Positions 57,317-64,000 of a stretch of DNA of 64,000 nt are shown here, piece by piece; the first letter of the stretch is position 1; every line of letters starts with the position of its first letter. The DNA is from Synechococcus sp. HJ21-Hayes. GTDB taxonomy: Bacteria; Cyanobacteriota; Cyanobacteriia; PCC-6307; Cyanobiaceae. The notes under the pieces are model-generated. The model worked only from the letters and a program-made list of their open reading frames with translations. It was not told the DNA's origin and ran no database searches. The position numbers and the translations under genes are program-made. Location of the stretch: positions 33,833 through 97,832 of the forward strand of contig NZ_JAGQBW010000012.1 of the NCBI RefSeq assembly GCF_024345835.1. Direction: 5' to 3'.

Positions 57317-57961
57317 ATGGGCGCCATGGTGTTCACGCCATCCCGTGACTCCGGCAAGCACAAGCACATTCGCACTGCTCTGGAAGACACTTTTCAGAAG
57401 CGTGATCTGGTTCATCTCGCGGCTGGGAGCTCCGTTCCTCTGCTGCGCAACCACATCTGGTTAGTGGTGCGGGGCATGGTGAAGTTGAGCTCCATCACGC
57501 TGCAGGGAGATGAACTGCTGCTGGGGCTCGCCGGTCCGAATGAGCCATTTGGGGCACCACTGTCTCATCTCGAGCTCACAGAGGCTGTTACCCTCTGCGA
57601 CAGTGATCTGCTGTGCCTTTCGATGGAGGAGATTCAGGCGTCACCACACTTGGCGATGGCTTTGGTACGGGCCATGGCCAGCCGGATGCGTCAATCGGAA
57701 AGCCTGATCTCCCTGTTGGGATTGCGGCGGGTTGAAGATCGGGTTCGTGGTTTTCTGGAACTCCTGGCGGAAGATTATGGCCAGGCCTGTGACCAGGGGC
57801 TGCAGCTCAATCTGCGTCTCACCCACCAGGATCTGGCCAGTGCCCTCAGCACAACCCGCGTTACCGTCACACGGGTTCTGGGCTTGCTACGCGATGAGGG
57901 TTGGCTGCAGATTCTGCCCAATCGCCAGTTGGTGGTGACCCATTTGCCGCAGACGCGCTGA
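57317..57961 (+). CDS. ptrA: Crp/Fnr-family regulator, PtrA-like
   Basis: 214 aa. N-terminal cyclic-nucleotide-like beta barrel without a recognisable cAMP pocket (LVHLAAGSSVPLLRNHIWLV, VRGMVKLSSITLQGDELLLG, LAGPNEPFGAPLSHLELTEA), dimer helix, then the Crp helix-turn-helix LRLTHQDLASALSTTRVTVT and VLGLLRDEGWLQILPNRQLV. In marine Synechococcus, a Crp-type protein beside phosphate genes (PtrA) controls a late phosphate-stress response; the neighbourhood here fits. The start is at the ATG giving MGAMVFTPSRD; a second ATG is 9 bases on. The TGA overlaps the start of the response-regulator gene. Confidence 0.8.
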   Translation: MGAMVFTPSRDSGKHKHIRTALEDTFQKRDLVHLAAGSSVPLLRNHIWLVVRGMVKLSSITLQGDELLLGLAGPNEPFGAPLSHLELTEAVTLCDSDLLCLSMEEIQASPHLAMALVRAMASRMRQSESLISLLGLRRVEDRVRGFLELLAEDYGQACDQGLQLNLRLTHQDLASALSTTRVTVTRVLGLLRDEGWLQILPNRQLVVTHLPQTR

Positions 57962-58728
57962 TGGGGGTGTCATCTTCACCCCCTCAGCTCCTGCTGGTTG
58001 TTGATGATTCTCAATGGCGCCTTGAGTTGCTCGATGCTCTGCAACAGGATGGCTTCGCGGTTGTTGATTTGGCCTACGTTACCCGTGTTCGGGACCTGCT
58101 CCCCTCTGCGGCTGGCCAGCTGCCCTTTGAGCTGATCATCCTGAATACTCCTTGCGAACGTGCGAATCTCGAGTGTTCGGTTGGGTTGATTCAATCCTAT
58201 CGGCGTAAGGATCCCGCCACGCCACTGTTGTTGTTGCCGAATCAGGCTGATGAATCCCAGCGTGTGGACCTGCTCGAAGCTGGAGCGGATGACATTCTGG
58301 TGACCCCGTTTGGTGTTCGAGAATTCACGGCCCGCTGTCGTGCGCTGTTGCGTCGATCCAAGCGGCTCCAACTCAGCAGTGGCCTGGCCCGCCGCCTGGA
58401 GGTGTTGCGCGTGGGGCCCATCGCGCTCTATCGCCAGGAATGCCGAGCCACGCTGAACGGCATCGATGTAGTGCTCTCGCCGAAGGAATTCCGCCTCCTG
58501 GAATGTTTTATGTTGCAGCCCGGCCGAGCTTTAAGCCGGGAAGAGCTACTGGAGCAGGTGTGGGGGCCTGATTTCAATGGTGATATGAAAAGTATCGATG
58601 TGCATGTTCTCTGGCTTCGGCGGAAACTTGAGCCTGATCAACCTAAGCCCAAACTGTTTGTCACGGTACGTGGTATTGGTTATCGGCTTGACCCGCCACG
58701 AGATGGATCCCTGCCGTTAGGTTGCTAG
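57961..58728 (+). CDS. OmpR/PhoB-type response regulator with degenerate receiver domain
   Basis: 255 aa. Receiver domain residues 8-125: LLLVVDDSQWRLELLDALQQ keeps the acidic pair at 15-16, but the phospho-acceptor position reads LIILNTPCERA (Asn-62, no Asp), and the usual Lys before Pro-Phe is Thr-115 in DDILVTPFGVREFT. The C-terminal winged helix is intact (VVLSPKEFRLLECFMLQPGR, ELLEQVWGPDFNGD, KPKLFVTVRGIGYRLD). It therefore cannot be phosphorylated in the standard way, and may act as an unphosphorylated or partner-dependent DNA-binding protein. Its ATG overlaps the ptrA stop; same operon. Confidence 0.88.
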   Translation: MGVSSSPPQLLLVVDDSQWRLELLDALQQDGFAVVDLAYVTRVRDLLPSAAGQLPFELIILNTPCERANLECSVGLIQSYRRKDPATPLLLLPNQADESQRVDLLEAGADDILVTPFGVREFTARCRALLRRSKRLQLSSGLARRLEVLRVGPIALYRQECRATLNGIDVVLSPKEFRLLECFMLQPGRALSREELLEQVWGPDFNGDMKSIDVHVLWLRRKLEPDQPKPKLFVTVRGIGYRLDPPRDGSLPLGC

Positions 58729-58896
58729 ATCACTGTCATCTAGGGAATCGAGATAGCGGCGGCGTTGGCTGGAGGCCAGTACATCACGATTGAGGTCCAG
58801 CATTGGCTCAGTGTTGGCATCGGTGCGTGGCGTCAGCCTCGGATCCTTGGTTGTGGCTGCTATGGCTAGATCCCCAGTCTGTGCTGATTCTTTCAT
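58717..58896 (-). CDS. Small protein, 59 aa, unknown
   Basis: MKESAQTGDLAIAATTKDPR, then LTPRTDANTEPMLDLNRDVL, then ASSQRRRYLDSLDDSDLAT and a TAA at 58717-58719. Start ATG at 58896 with AAGG upstream. It overlaps the stop of the response-regulator gene by 12 bases on the other strand. The composition is protein-like (the amphipathic MLDLNRDVLASSQRRRYLDS) with no family recognised. Confidence 0.5.
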   Translation of the reverse strand: MKESAQTGDLAIAATTKDPRLTPRTDANTEPMLDLNRDVLASSQRRRYLDSLDDSDLAT

Positions 58897-59244
58897 GCGA
58901 GTAAAGCCTTGACTTCAATCCTACTTTTGGCAGTGACTAGGGATGTATGGATAAACACGTTGCTCTGGTGTTCTTAGTCGGGCTGAGGTGCTTGGTTTTG
59001 ACGGTTGTTGTTGGCAGCCGCAGGCATAACCAAGCGTTGCAATGCTGAGAACAGACTCGATGGCCCCCGCTTCAGGGGAGGAGGGGCGCTGACGGAGTTG
59101 ACCCAGGAGCAACCGGCCACCATGCTGATGCTTCCCTTGGCTGTCTTGATCAACATCGCCGTGTTGCAGTTGTAGAAACCCTACAACTGATTGCAATGGC
59201 TCGTGTGGCGATGACTACGATCTGTGGCTCCATTGTGTCGTGCA
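58897..59244. other. Intergenic stretch with one short plus-strand ORF candidate
   Basis: About 350 bases, A+T-richer than genes before 57 kb. On the plus strand 58947-59048 encodes MDKHVALVFLVGLRCLVLTV, ending VVGSRRHNQALQC (33 aa), a possible single-helix membrane peptide with AGGG ahead of its ATG. A second frame ends TMLMLPLAVLINIAVLQL near 59175 but has no good start. Neither can be called with confidence. Confidence 0.35.
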
Positions 59245-60270
59245 TCACCTGAACTGCGGCTTTTTGATGTCGTCGAAGCTGCGGTCCAGGGTTTGGCCAA
59301 CGGTAAGACCCACCGGAAGGTTGCCTGCATAGGCGCTGCCGAGCACGTTGCGATACAGCTTGGTGGTGACCAGGCGGTAGGTTGAATCTGGCAGGGGAAT
59401 GGCTCCCGCCTCTTTGGCAATACGCTGGCCCGCCTCGATGGTGGTGGCCACAAACTGACGCATCAATGGTTCTGCCTTCATCGCCTTCTCATTCACGTAG
59501 AAAAACAGGGGGCGAGAGAGGGGCAGGTAGCGCGAGTTCTGGACCGTCTCGACGGAGGGAAGAACGCTTCCTTTGGAACCTTGTACAGCTAAGGCCCTCA
59601 GTTTGTTGCGGTTGGAGCTGTAATAGTCATAGCCGAAGTAGCCAAGGGCATTCTGGCTCTTGGCCACGCAGTTCACAATCACAGCATCGTCTTCACTGGC
59701 GTTATAGTCATGGCGGGAATTATCTTCAGACCCGTTGATAGCCTTATTGAAATAGTCGTAGGTTCCCGAGTCGCGCCCTGGGCCGCATAGCTTGATGGGT
59801 TGGTCTGGCCATTGGCTATTCACCTGTTTCCAGGTTGTGACTCTCTGCTGGGCAGCTTTCTGCCATAGATTACTCAGCTCTTGCGTGCTGATCTGTTTGG
59901 CCCAGGAATTGCGCGGGTTCACCACGATGGTGATGGCATCGAAGGCGATTGGCAATTCAAGGAAGCGAACGCTAGCAGCGGCGCAGGTTTTGAGCTCTTT
60001 CGCATTGATCGGGCGAGATGCTGCCGCAATTGCCAGTTTTCCGCTGCAGAACTCCCGGAATCCTGCGCTGGTTCCCACGGAACGGGCCTCAAAACGTAAT
60101 CCCTTGGCATTGGCCGCTGGCTTAAACCGCTGAATCGCCGCCTGGCTGATCGGGAAAACGGTGCTTGATCCTCCAATGACGATGGTCTTCGTTTCCGCCA
60201 CGGCAGCTGTGCCACAGGCGGATGCGATTGTGGCGACAAGCCATTGACGCCAACGAGCAGACGGTGTCAT
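59245..60270 (-). CDS. Second PstS-family phosphate-binding protein (SphX-like)
   Basis: 341 aa. Signal peptide QWLVATIASACGTAAVAETK, then TIVIGGSSTVFPISQAAIQR, RFEARSVGTSAGFREFCSGK, LAIAAASRPIN, IKLCGPGRDSGTYDYFNKAI and NALGYFGYDYYSSNRNKLRA. The GSSTVFPIS start is that of SphX and related PstS-like proteins, distinct from the GAGATFPAP type of pstS at 56 kb. It binds phosphate in the periplasm and probably feeds the same PstCAB channel. It runs opposite to pstC with its own Pho box. Confidence 0.88.
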   Translation of the reverse strand: MTPSARWRQWLVATIASACGTAAVAETKTIVIGGSSTVFPISQAAIQRFKPAANAKGLRFEARSVGTSAGFREFCSGKLAIAAASRPINAKELKTCAAASVRFLELPIAFDAITIVVNPRNSWAKQISTQELSNLWQKAAQQRVTTWKQVNSQWPDQPIKLCGPGRDSGTYDYFNKAINGSEDNSRHDYNASEDDAVIVNCVAKSQNALGYFGYDYYSSNRNKLRALAVQGSKGSVLPSVETVQNSRYLPLSRPLFFYVNEKAMKAEPLMRQFVATTIEAGQRIAKEAGAIPLPDSTYRLVTTKLYRNVLGSAYAGNLPVGLTVGQTLDRSFDDIKKPQFR

Positions 60271-60319
60271 CACTGGAAAACCTGTTCCACCATAAATCTG
60301 CGTGTCCACCAGCCCTTTG

Positions 60320-60349
60320 AGGTTAATCGTGGGTTATCGCTTGGTTGTT
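60320..60349 (-). promoter_or_regulatory. Candidate Pho box upstream of the SphX-like gene
   Basis: On the minus strand: AACAACCA (60349-60342), GATAACCC (60338-60331), ATTAACCT (60327-60320), 3-base spacers, every repeat carrying AACC at 11-base steps. It lies about 50 bases before the start at 60270, at the same distance as the boxes of pstS and the ptrA-like gene. Confidence 0.7.
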
Positions 60350-60421
60350 GTTTGGCCATGACGGGCCTGTCTCTGGGTTGGCGGCTTGAGGGTTGCCGCC
60401 ATAAATGCTTCGAGATCAACT

Positions 60422-60440
60422 GTTAACCCAGCCTTAAATA
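60422..60440 (+). promoter_or_regulatory. pstC: Partial Pho box upstream of pstC
   Basis: GTTAACCC (60422-60429) and CTTAAATA (60433-60440) separated by 3 bases. The third unit is poorly conserved (TTGCCTGC at 60444). It lies about 75 bases before the pstC start. Weaker than the other three boxes. Confidence 0.5.
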
Positions 60441-60513
60441 CCCTTGCCTGCGGTTGTGTAAGTGTGATGTCAGTTCTCTTGGTGGGCTGGATTCCAGTCG
60501 TCCATGTCTCTCA

Positions 60514-61470
60514 ATGGTATCCAAGCCACCTGCTGAGGCCTTTGCCCTGCGCCACAGGCCAGTTCGAGAAAAGTGGGTCGATCTGGGTTTCCAGCGCCTC
60601 TCCATGCTTCTGGCATCGCTGGTTTTTTTGATTCTTGTTGGCATTCTTATCACCGTTCTCGGTGGTTCTCGAGAGGCCATGGCCAAGTTTGGCCTTGATT
60701 TCCTCACCACCTCCAACTGGGATCCAGTTTCTGAACGCTATGGCGCGTTCACGGCGATTTATGGCACGTTGGTGTCCTCTCTGCTCGCCTTGATCATTGC
60801 TGTTCCCCTCGGTGTGGGAACTGCCGTGTTCATCACCGAGAATCTCATCCCAGCCTCTGTGCGAAACGTGCTGGGCATGATGGTGGAATTGTTGGCTGCC
60901 ATCCCATCGGTGGTGCTGGGCCTATGGGCCATCTTTGTGATGGAGCCATTCATTCGCCCATTGCTGGCTGTCCTGCATGCAACTCTCGGTTGGTTGCCGT
61001 TCTTCTCCACCACGGCCCAGGGCCCAGGAATGGCGCCGGCTATCTTGATTCTGGTGGTGATGATTCTGCCGATTATCACAGCCATCGCTCGCGATTCCCT
61101 CAATCAAGTTCCTCCTGAACTCCGACAGGCCGCCTATGGCATTGGAGCCACCCGTTGGGGAGCCATTTTGCAGGTGATTCTGCCTGCGGCGATTTCAGGG
61201 ATTACTGGCGGTGTGATGCTGGCCTTGGGTCGTGCCATGGGAGAAACCATGGCTGTCACCATGATCATCGGCAATTCCACAAACTTCAGTTGGAGTCTGC
61301 TGGCCCCCGGTAACACCATCTCGGCGATGCTGGCGAGCCAGTTTGGCGAGGCGGATGGTATTCAAGTGTCGGCTTTGATGTATGCCGCCTTTGTGTTGAT
61401 GCTGCTCACCCTCGTGGTCAACATGATGGCTCAATGGGTGGTTCGTCGCTTGAGTCTTCAATACAGCTGA
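60514..61470 (+). CDS. pstC: Phosphate ABC transporter, permease PstC
   Basis: 318 aa, six helices. MLLASLVFLILVGILITVLG (TM1), then AFTAIYGTLVSSLLALIIAV, ELLAAIPSVVLGLWAIFVME and GATRWGAILQVILPAAISGI (EAA loop), TGGVMLALGRAMGETMAVTM and STNFSWSLLAPGNTISAMLA. All PstC landmarks (G-x-W-L-P-F periplasmic loop, AMGET) are present. It forms the membrane channel with PstA. PstA starts 5 bases after its stop. Starts at ATG 60514. Confidence 0.95.
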   Translation: MVSKPPAEAFALRHRPVREKWVDLGFQRLSMLLASLVFLILVGILITVLGGSREAMAKFGLDFLTTSNWDPVSERYGAFTAIYGTLVSSLLALIIAVPLGVGTAVFITENLIPASVRNVLGMMVELLAAIPSVVLGLWAIFVMEPFIRPLLAVLHATLGWLPFFSTTAQGPGMAPAILILVVMILPIITAIARDSLNQVPPELRQAAYGIGATRWGAILQVILPAAISGITGGVMLALGRAMGETMAVTMIIGNSTNFSWSLLAPGNTISAMLASQFGEADGIQVSALMYAAFVLMLLTLVVNMMAQWVVRRLSLQYS

Positions 61471-61475
61471 ATGTC

Positions 61476-62399
61476 ATGACTTCTACGTTTACTGATTCGT
61501 CCAGCGCCGCTGCTTCTCATTCCGGCTTTGAGCGTTCCTCACTTCGTTTCAATCCCTCCCTAGCCCGCAACCGCTGGAGTTTTCTTTTTACTTCGGTAGC
61601 CGCAACGTTTGCAGCCATCTGCGTGCTTCCTTTGGTGCTCGTACTTGTGTACGTGCTGATCAAGGGTGGTTCCCTGATTAGCCTGCGTTTGCTTAGCGAG
61701 CTGCCCCCCGCTCCTGGCCTGGATGGAGGTGGTATTGGCAATGCCATTATCGGCACCTTTGTGGTGAGCTCGATCGCCGCCTTGATTGCTATCCCTGTTG
61801 GGGTTGGTGGTGGTATCTACTTGGCGGAGTATTCAGCTGGTGGCTGGTTTTCCCAGTTTGTTCGCTTCGGCACTGACGTGCTGTCCGGTGTCCCCTCCAT
61901 TATTTGCGGTGTTTTTATCTATGGCCTGATTGTTAGTACGCGCTTTTTCTTTGATCAAAGCTATAGCGCGATGGCTGGGGGTATTGCCCTGTCGGTCTTG
62001 ATGTTGCCAACGGTGATCAAAACGACCGATGAGGCCCTAAAGCTGGTGCCCAACGAGCTGCGTTGGGGTGCTTTTGGAGTGGGTGCTTCCAAGTTTGTCA
62101 CCATTGTTCGCATCACCCTTCCTTCTGCCTTCTCTCCCATTGCCACGGGTGCTGTGCTCGCGATTGCCCGCGCTGCTGGTGAGACGGCTCCACTGATCTT
62201 CACCGCTCTCTTTTCTCCCTTTTGGCCTGAAGGTCTGTTTAACCCTATCGCATCAATGTCTGTGCTGATCTACAATTTTGCGATTATGCCCTATGAAGCC
62301 CAGATTTCACTCGCTTGGGCAGCTTCCTTTGTTCTAGTGGTCATGATTCTTGCCGCTAATCTCTTCGCTCGTTGGTTGAGTCGTCTCACCAGCACCTGA
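61476..62399 (+). CDS. pstA: Phosphate ABC transporter, permease PstA
   Basis: 307 aa. A polar N-terminal 35 residues, TM1 [20 protein letters not shown], the periplasmic [60 protein letters not shown], and the EAA loop [40 protein letters not shown] is a PstA signature. Six helices, full length. The codon use in this gene is less G+C-biased than in the first half of the window. Confidence 0.95.
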   Translation: MTSTFTDSSSAAASHSGFERSSLRFNPSLARNRWSFLFTSVAATFAAICVLPLVLVLVYVLIKGGSLISLRLLSELPPAPGLDGGGIGNAIIGTFVVSSIAALIAIPVGVGGGIYLAEYSAGGWFSQFVRFGTDVLSGVPSIICGVFIYGLIVSTRFFFDQSYSAMAGGIALSVLMLPTVIKTTDEALKLVPNELRWGAFGVGASKFVTIVRITLPSAFSPIATGAVLAIARAAGETAPLIFTALFSPFWPEGLFNPIASMSVLIYNFAIMPYEAQISLAWAASFVLVVMILAANLFARWLSRLTST

Positions 62400-62452
62400 G
62401 CTCAGGCCTGCAACTCCCTTTTTCCGTATCCCCGTCGCTTTCCACTACTGTC

Positions 62453-63277
62453 ATGACACGCTCATCTCTGCACGACGCTTCGGTTCAGGAGCTCTCTTCC
62501 GCGATCTGCATGTCCTTGGAAAACGTGGGCATCAGTTATGGCAGCGCCGAGGCTGTTCGGGGCGTTTATATGCAGATCCCTCGGGGCAAGGTTACTGCTT
62601 TCATTGGTCCTTCCGGTTGCGGCAAGAGCACTGTGTTGCGGGCCCTCAATCGCATGAACGACCTCATCGAAGGTTGCACCCTGAAGGGACGCGTGCTGTT
62701 TGACGGCCAGGATCTCTATGCCCGAGGTGTTGACCCTGTTGAGGTGAGACGCCGCATCGGTATGGTGTTTCAGAAGCCCAACCCATTTCCCAAAAGCATC
62801 TATGAAAATATTGCTTTTGGAGCACGCATCAATGGCTTTAATGGCGATATGGATGAGCTCGTTGAGCGCTCTCTGCGCAAGGCTGCTATCTGGGATGAAA
62901 CCAAGGACAAACTAAAGGAGAGTGGCTATGCCTTGTCTGGTGGCCAGCAGCAGCGGCTGTGTATAGCTCGTGCCATTGCCATTGAACCTGAGGTGATTCT
63001 GATGGATGAGCCCTGCTCTGCCCTTGATCCTATCTCCACGTTAAAGATTGAGGAGATGATGCATGAGCTTAAAAAGAGCTACACGATTGTGATCGTGACG
63101 CATAACATGCAGCAGGCTGTGCGGGTGAGTGATATGACGGGTTTCTTCAACGTCAGCAGTCGCGCCGATGGCGAAGGCAAAGTTGGCTGTCTTGAAGAAT
63201 ACGCGCCTACGGAGCAAATCTTTAATGCTCCGCAACAGCAAGCCACCCAAGACTACGTGTCTGGTCGTTTTGGCTGA
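62453..63277 (+). CDS. pstB: Phosphate ABC transporter, ATP-binding protein PstB
   Basis: 274 aa. Walker [21 protein letters not shown], the PstB-specific D-x-x-G-x-x-x-GxV-L-x-D-GQ-D block ([20 protein letters not shown]), Q-loop [20 protein letters not shown], signature [20 protein letters not shown], Walker [21 protein letters not shown], and H-loop [20 protein letters not shown]. It hydrolyses ATP to drive phosphate uptake. It has an extra-long N-terminus before [14 protein letters not shown] at 62453 is the chosen start. Confidence 0.97.
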   Translation: MTRSSLHDASVQELSSAICMSLENVGISYGSAEAVRGVYMQIPRGKVTAFIGPSGCGKSTVLRALNRMNDLIEGCTLKGRVLFDGQDLYARGVDPVEVRRRIGMVFQKPNPFPKSIYENIAFGARINGFNGDMDELVERSLRKAAIWDETKDKLKESGYALSGGQQQRLCIARAIAIEPEVILMDEPCSALDPISTLKIEEMMHELKKSYTIVIVTHNMQQAVRVSDMTGFFNVSSRADGEGKVGCLEEYAPTEQIFNAPQQQATQDYVSGRFG

Positions 63278-63351
63278 CGCCCTCCCAGTCCTGTTGCTCA
63301 TGCGTTTGTTCCGGTTGCGTTAAACTACAGTTTCACCACGGGCAGTACCCC

Positions 63352-63606
63352 TTGACCCATCCAGCCCGTCCACCCTCCGATAGTGATCCCGGCATCCGCT
63401 CTCCCCTGGAATCATTCAGTGCTTATCACGGGCAAGACTGGACTCCAGAGCGCCTTGCTTTTCATCAGAACCTTGAACAGTTCGCCGATAGAGTTGGTTT
63501 AATTGTCGGTCTTCAGGCCAACGGCAAAATAACCCAGGAAGATGCCTACGCTCAGATCCGTTCTCTGTGGTCGCAACTGAAGGTGAGTAAGGGGCAGTTG
63601 CTCTAG
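63352..63606 (+). CDS. Small protein (DUF7219-like), 84 aa
   Basis: From a TTG start: the variable leader PARPPSDSDPGIRSPLESFS, then AYHGQDWTPERLAFHQNLEQ, FADRVGLIVGLQANGKITQE, DAYAQIRSLWSQLKVSKGQL. The second half is helical and widely kept in cyanobacteria; I associate it with DUF7219 without certainty. No ATG is available near the N-terminus, so the start is unclear. It lies 75 bases after pstB, the last gene before the convergent ppk. Confidence 0.6.
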   Translation: MTHPARPPSDSDPGIRSPLESFSAYHGQDWTPERLAFHQNLEQFADRVGLIVGLQANGKITQEDAYAQIRSLWSQLKVSKGQLL

Positions 63607-63620
63607 GTTTGGTGCGCTAT

Positions 63621-64000
63621 TTATTGCCTTCTGCGTGCATTCATTAGAATGTCCTGAGAGTGCTCGTAGCTTTCCGCCAGGGCTTTTCGGCTGTAGGTTC
63701 CGTCATTTCGCATCGTCCAAGTTCCTGCATTGCCTGCCAGGTAGAGATCCAGGAGTTGTTCCAACTGTTTTTTCAACTCTGGTGTTTCGATCGGTGTAAC
63801 CGCTTCAATCCGTCTGTCGAGATTCCGCGGCATCCAGTCGGCGCTGCCGAGAAACACTGCCGGGTTGCCGTCGTTGGCGAACCAGAAGAGCCGGGAGTGT
63901 TCGAGAAAGCGTCCGATCACGCTGCTCACCCGGATGTTGTCGCTCACGCCCGCCACGCCCGGGCGCAGGCTGCACATGCCGCGCACCACCAGGTCGATCT
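63621..64000 (-). CDS. ppk1: Polyphosphate kinase 1, C-terminal part (5' end beyond window)
   Basis: The minus strand from the right edge reads IDLVVRGMCSLRPGVAGVSD, NIRVSSVIGRFLEHSRLFWF, NPAVFLGSADWMPRNLDRRI, EAVTPIETPELKKQLEQLLD and ends AESYEHSQDILMNARRRQ. VRGMCSLRPG and SADWMPRNLDRRIE are the hallmark C2-domain motifs of PPK1, with the catalytic His in an upstream part outside the window. It makes polyphosphate from ATP, a store for phosphate taken up by PstSCAB. Its position next to pst genes fits this role. Confidence 0.93.
   Translation of the reverse strand, partial: IDLVVRGMCSLRPGVAGVSDNIRVSSVIGRFLEHSRLFWFANDGNPAVFLGSADWMPRNLDRRIEAVTPIETPELKKQLEQLLDLYLAGNAGTWTMRNDGTYSRKALAESYEHSQDILMNARRRQ

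Overview
The window reads as chromosomal DNA of a unicellular picocyanobacterium of the Synechococcus/Cyanobium type. Evidence: high G+C; very tight gene packing with many 1-8 base overlaps; a phycobilisome rod linker; a 'green-lineage' CGLD27 protein; many small proteins and DUFs known mainly from cyanobacteria (DUF2811, DUF2808, DUF3318, DUF3386, DUF4912); and a PtrA-like Crp/Fnr regulator beside phosphate-uptake genes. I see no phage, insertion sequence, rRNA or CRISPR array. One tRNA, the initiator tRNA-Met, is present.

Layout. 0-15 kb is mostly core metabolism and conserved hypotheticals: a DUF202 membrane gene (cut by the left edge), the sirohydrochlorin chelatase cbiX, a GMC oxidoreductase with an ArsR-type regulator, tRNA-fMet, a DUF475 membrane protein, a transaldolase-family enzyme, an asparaginase, the CGLD27-rsfS-DUF3318 run, carB, DUF3386 and glutathione reductase. 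15-26 kb has a second ArsR-type regulator, a P-type ATPase overlapping a phosphoribosyltransferase, a glutathione S-transferase, mscL, DUF427, a ParB-like protein, a universal stress protein and a Pmp3/YqaE peptide. 26-36 kb carries an ATP-grasp (PGM1-like) protein, an MHS-type MFS carrier, the frameshifted remains of an mscS channel, an OprB-type porin, the phycobilisome linker, a CDF metal exporter, pyrC and a YqhA protein.

36-43 kb holds a four-gene polar amino-acid ABC transporter (binding protein, two permeases, ATPase, each start overlapping the previous stop) and a fusion of an NDH-2-like flavoprotein with selenide,water dikinase. 43-52 kb has two short AraC-type regulators facing away from each other, a minus-strand trio (lipase-like hydrolase, CrtQ-like glycosyltransferase, CrtO-like acyltransferase) divergent from an exported GH3 glycosidase, then an Rrf2 regulator, a ferredoxin and small secreted proteins.

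52-64 kb is the most coherent block. It is an arsenate/arsenite resistance cluster (arsJ and its GAPDH partner, divergent from arsR-ACR3, with two ArsR-type palindromes between them) joined directly to a phosphate-acquisition cluster: pstS, a ptrA-like regulator, an OmpR-type response regulator lacking its phospho-acceptor Asp, a second PstS/SphX-type binding protein, pstC, pstA, pstB, and the end of polyphosphate kinase. Four candidate Pho boxes with 11-base periodicity sit in front of pstS, ptrA, the second binding protein and pstC. Arsenate enters cells through phosphate carriers, so the neighbourhood makes physiological sense: bring phosphate in, store it as polyphosphate, export arsenate as an arseno-sugar-phosphate and arsenite through ACR3.
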